Source: Fibrobacter sp. UBA1765 (GTDB lineage Bacteria > Fibrobacterota > Fibrobacteria > Fibrobacterales > Fibrobacteraceae). Taken from it: DNA of 8,956 nucleotides. Location: the NCBI GenBank assembly GCA_002314675.1, contig DCGZ01000091.1:34846-43801 (forward strand). The letters are read 5' to 3'. The position numbers and the translations under genes were made by a program. The notes beneath the pieces were generated by a model. That model ran no database searches and was not told the DNA's origin. It saw only the letters and a list, made by a program, of their open reading frames with translations. This document shows, one piece after another, positions 7,348 through 8,956 of this stretch. Positions within the stretch are counted from its first letter, which is position 1. Each line of letters begins with the position of its first letter.

Positions 7348-8664
7348 CTAGTTAGAGCAAGTGCCGTATTTGCCTATAGCGATGATATTGAAGTGACCGG
7401 AGGTACCAGCCTTGTCGGAGAACTTGAAGTTGATTGCTGCAACTTTAGTGAGGTATTCAGCTTGGTCAACCTTATTGCCCCAGCCAGATTCCTGCTTGAA
7501 CCTTGACCATGGAAGGTCTACGGAAGTTGCGGAAAGGGAAAGGGGAAGGGTTGCTATGTAGTTGTTGTATTCAGTCAAGTTTGCTTCATCTTCTGGCGAG
7601 AGTTCGAGGATTGGAGCTATGCCGGTTGCTGTGTAAATAACGCAAATGCCTCCCCAAGAGGTAATGTCAGCACCAGTTAGATCTGGTCCCGTAAGGTTGA
7701 AGCCTACTCCCACGAATGGGTAGTCGTAGCCTGCGCCGAGGGAAACGTCACCGCAGAGGCCGCCGCATTTGTCGATGATTGGGTCGAGTGCGAAGTAGTC
7801 GTATGCGTTACCAGTTGCAACAGGCCATGTAATAGCAGAAGAACCTCCGAAGTTCTCGTCGTCATAGGAGTACCAGTAACCGGATTCGTCAGAACCGTCG
7901 TCTAGGCCTGTGTCTACACGGTAGTCGCCATTTGCACCATTCCACAAAAGGTTGGCATAAGTCCACTTTCCGTTAGTACACGTGTACTTTATATTGCTAG
8001 AAAGACCTGTTATAATTTCGCCTTCATTGGTAGCATTACATACTTGCTGGTAAGTGTCGATTTCTAGCAGTGAGGCTAGTTTCCAAGCTCCGGTTTTACA
8101 TATGTAATATTGATTATCTACAGTGAATCTTGCTACAGTATTTTGCCTTGCAAGAGTGCAATCTCCAAGACCGTACGAAGTGTCGTCAACAACAACAGCG
8201 TCCTTGCCGTTTTTGATGATACCGACGACTTCACCATCGCAGGTAAGTTCATAGCCAGACTTGTCGCTTAATTCTTTAGCAGTGCAAGCTGTTCCATCTT
8301 TACCGTTTTCGCCGTCTTTGCCATCAATGCCTTTTTCTCCGTTTTTTATGGTTCCTACGACTTCACCACCGCAAACGATTTTAAAGCCAGACTTGTCGTC
8401 CAGTTCTTTGGCTGAGCAAGATGTACCGTCTTTGCCGTCAATTCCATCGACTCCGTCTTCACCATTTTTAATAGTCCCGACTACTTCACCGTTGCATGAA
8501 AGCTCATAACCAGACTTGTCTTTCAGCTCCTTAGCGGAGCAGGATGTTCCATCAGCCCCTTTTTCACCTTCTGGTGCAGAAGTTGTATCAAGACATGCAC
8601 TTAGCATGCCTATCGCGAGAATTGATAAAGATGCGTTGTATAAAAAAAGTTTTTTGCTTTTCAT
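7348..8664 (-). CDS. Surface lipoprotein with Gly-rich Cys repeats and a carbohydrate-binding-like C-terminus, 438 aa
   Basis: Probable cell-surface lipoprotein; the exact role is unknown. The signal peptide ends in the lipobox LSAC, giving lipidated Cys24. Next come three tandem units (starting at D38, D79 and D123), each with DGT-x-C, DKSG and a second Cys 15 residues on, ending in a Gly/Asp-rich linker. Then two 40-residue repeats (169-208 and 209-248) share C-x19-C-x4-W. The C-terminal region (about 250-438), with LPWSRFKQ and GWG near 385-396, resembles galactose-binding/CBM11-like folds; this is by eye only. From memory, this layout is typical of Fibrobacter surface proteins, some linked to plant polymer binding. 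The start at 8664 is chosen for its lipobox position and for TTGGAAA just upstream. An in-frame start at 8763 would add 33 residues ahead of the signal peptide and run through the promoter. The gene stands alone, convergent with gltD. Its promoter carries a C8T8 tract. Confidence 0.88.
   Translation of the reverse strand: MKSKKLFLYNASLSILAIGMLSACLDTTSAPEGEKGADGTSCSAKELKDKSGYELSCNGEVVGTIKNGEDGVDGIDGKDGTSCSAKELDDKSGFKIVCGGEVVGTIKNGEKGIDGKDGENGKDGTACTAKELSDKSGYELTCDGEVVGIIKNGKDAVVVDDTSYGLGDCTLARQNTVARFTVDNQYYICKTGAWKLASLLEIDTYQQVCNATNEGEIITGLSSNIKYTCTNGKWTYANLLWNGANGDYRVDTGLDDGSDESGYWYSYDDENFGGSSAITWPVATGNAYDYFALDPIIDKCGGLCGDVSLGAGYDYPFVGVGFNLTGPDLTGADITSWGGICVIYTATGIAPILELSPEDEANLTEYNNYIATLPLSLSATSVDLPWSRFKQESGWGNKVDQAEYLTKVAAINFKFSDKAGTSGHFNIIAIGKYGTCSN
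8209..8553 (-). repeat. Three in-frame coding repeats within the lipoprotein gene
   Basis: Units lie at 8431-8553 (41 codons), 8299-8430 (44 codons) and about 8209-8298 (30 codons, without the Gly-rich linker). Each encodes DGT-x-C-x-AKEL-x-DKSG, a second Cys, and GEVVG-x-IKNG. Protein sequence is well kept, but many third codon positions differ between units; the longest shared DNA stretch I noticed is GACAAGTCTGG. This points to an old duplication held by selection on the protein, not a recent slippage product. Confidence 0.8.
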
Positions 8665-8711
8665 AAAATTTCCAAGTTTTAGTGAATTATTTAGTTTTAT
8701 ATACGAACTTG

Positions 8712-8741
8712 AATCTAAAAAAAAGGGGGGGGACTTGTCAA
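8712..8741 (-). promoter_or_regulatory. Sigma-70-like promoter of the lipoprotein gene with a homopolymeric spacer
   Basis: On the minus strand a perfect -35 TTGACA (8736-8741) is followed after 18 bp by TAGATT (8712-8717, 4/6 to TATAAT). The spacer is AGT, C8 and T7. Transcription would start near 8705, giving a leader of about 40 nt. A better -10, TATATA at 8698-8703, lacks a matching -35: the hexamer 17 bp upstream falls inside the homopolymer as CCTTTT. The main uncertainty is which -10 is used. Confidence 0.55.
8717..8732. repeat. A8G8 double homopolymer tract (C8T8 on the lipoprotein strand)
   Basis: Eight A (8717-8724) are followed by eight G (8725-8732), inside the promoter spacer of the lipoprotein gene. 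G/C runs of this length are prone to slipped-strand change and are a known basis of phase variation when placed between -35 and -10 boxes. The tract would also lie in frame if translation began at 8763. Confidence 0.7.
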
Positions 8742-8791
8742 TATTTAGAAACAAGTATTGCAAAAAATCAAGTAACTTACATGCTGTTTAG

Positions 8792-8838
8792 CCTTGTGTT
8801 ATTTTTTTTGATTGCTAGAAAGCAAAAGTTGCACAAGG
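8792..8838. other. Nested inverted repeats in the intergenic region
   Basis: The outer arms CCTTGTG (8792-8798) and CACAAGG (8832-8838) match perfectly. Inside them, TTGCT (8812-8816) pairs with AGCAA (8821-8825) around AGAA. A T8 run (8802-8809) lies between the arms. Neither strand has a T-run directly after the outer stem, so a terminator is unlikely. It could be an operator, a structured leader, or chance in AT-rich DNA. Confidence 0.35.
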
Positions 8839-8843
8839 TCTTA

Positions 8844-8872
8844 TTGAATCTTGCTCAAAAAATCACTATATT
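8844..8872 (+). promoter_or_regulatory. Candidate rightward sigma-70-like promoter
   Basis: TTGAAT (8844-8849) and TATATT (8867-8872) are separated by exactly 17 bp, so a transcript would begin near 8879 and run out of the window. No convincing gene starts before the window's end: the only ATG-led frame (8888-8953) has 21 codons and lies in repetitive DNA. The transcript could be a leader for a gene further right or a small RNA. Confidence 0.4.
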
Positions 8873-8891
8873 TGTGTGGTGACTAAGATGC

Positions 8892-8933
8892 AAGAAAGAA
8901 AACAGAGAACAGAAGACTGGAATCAGGAGTCGG
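8892..8933. repeat. Degenerate 7-bp tandem array (ends mostly in CAG)
   Basis: Six contiguous heptads: AAGAAAG, AAAACAG, AGAACAG, AAGACTG, GAATCAG, GAGTCGG. The seventh base is always G, and the second base is A in five of the six. The period equals that of the array at 134-201 but the consensus differs. The purine-rich bias of the stretch makes part of the pattern easy to get by chance. Confidence 0.4.
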
Positions 8934-8935
8934 TA

Positions 8936-8956
8936 CGCACCTTCGGTGCTTGAGGT
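8936..8956. repeat. Partial second copy of the hairpin repeat found at position 1
   Basis: The hairpin GCACC/GGTGC (8937-8941 with 8945-8949, loop TTC) and its right flank align with 1-23: 16 of 21 aligned bases match after two 1-nt gaps, and every mismatch is a transition. The pair G4-C12 of the left copy is A8939-T8947 here, so the stem is kept by a compensating change. The copy is cut by the end of the window. Confidence 0.5.

Noticed and set aside
8209..8553. CRISPR-like direct repeats
   Set aside because: The repeats are in-frame coding units with diverged third codon positions and no regular unique spacers.
8665..8763. Longer lipoprotein frame starting at 8763
   Set aside because: It would put 33 residues ahead of a good signal peptide and lipobox, and it runs through the promoter. 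Only the effect of tract length on this frame keeps it of slight interest.
8682..8882. 66-codon forward frame with a hydrophobic stretch
   Set aside because: GTG start without a ribosome binding site; it overlaps the lipoprotein promoter and poly-T and poly-A runs that would yield such residues by chance.
8888..8953. 21-codon forward frame after the candidate promoter
   Set aside because: Too short, lies in the heptad array and hairpin, and has no ribosome binding site.

Overview
The window most likely comes from a Fibrobacter-type bacterium (phylum Fibrobacterota). The main clue is the lipoprotein at 7348-8664, whose Gly-Lys-Asp-Gly-rich cysteine repeats, YYICKxGxW repeats and C-terminal carbohydrate-binding-like domain are, from memory, typical of Fibrobacter surface proteins. 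The taxon is an inference; no search was run.

Layout. Positions 1-200 are non-coding and hold a run of four hairpins followed by a degenerate 7-bp tandem array. A small exported protein of unknown function lies on the minus strand (201-998). The 287-bp divergent gap (999-1285) carries a textbook sigma-54 (-24/-12) promoter for gltB and, upstream of it, a cluster of matching dyads (TTACA-N5-TGTAA) that look like enhancer sites. Then come gltB (1286-5734) and gltD (5870-7210), the large and small subunits of glutamate synthase (GOGAT), separated by a 135-bp spacer with two hairpins. A rho-independent terminator follows gltD. A second terminator, facing the other way, ends the convergent lipoprotein gene. 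The lipoprotein gene is read from a promoter whose -35/-10 spacer is almost wholly a C8T8 homopolymer tract, the layout of a phase-variable promoter. Positions 8764-8956 are non-coding, with a nested hairpin, a forward promoter-like pair, another degenerate 7-bp array, and a hairpin that matches the one at position 1 with a compensating base-pair change.

How it works together. GltB and GltD together turn glutamine plus 2-oxoglutarate into two glutamates with NAD(P)H, the second half of the GS/GOGAT route of ammonia assimilation. A sigma-54 promoter with upstream dyads suggests control by an NtrC-family activator responding to nitrogen supply. The lipoprotein is not obviously linked to this; its role is probably at the cell surface, perhaps with switchable expression. 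No mobile element, CRISPR array, tRNA or rRNA was seen.

The most noteworthy signals are the sigma-54 promoter with helically phased dyads, the homopolymer in the lipoprotein promoter, and the two partial copies of what may be one dispersed intergenic element at the window's ends.
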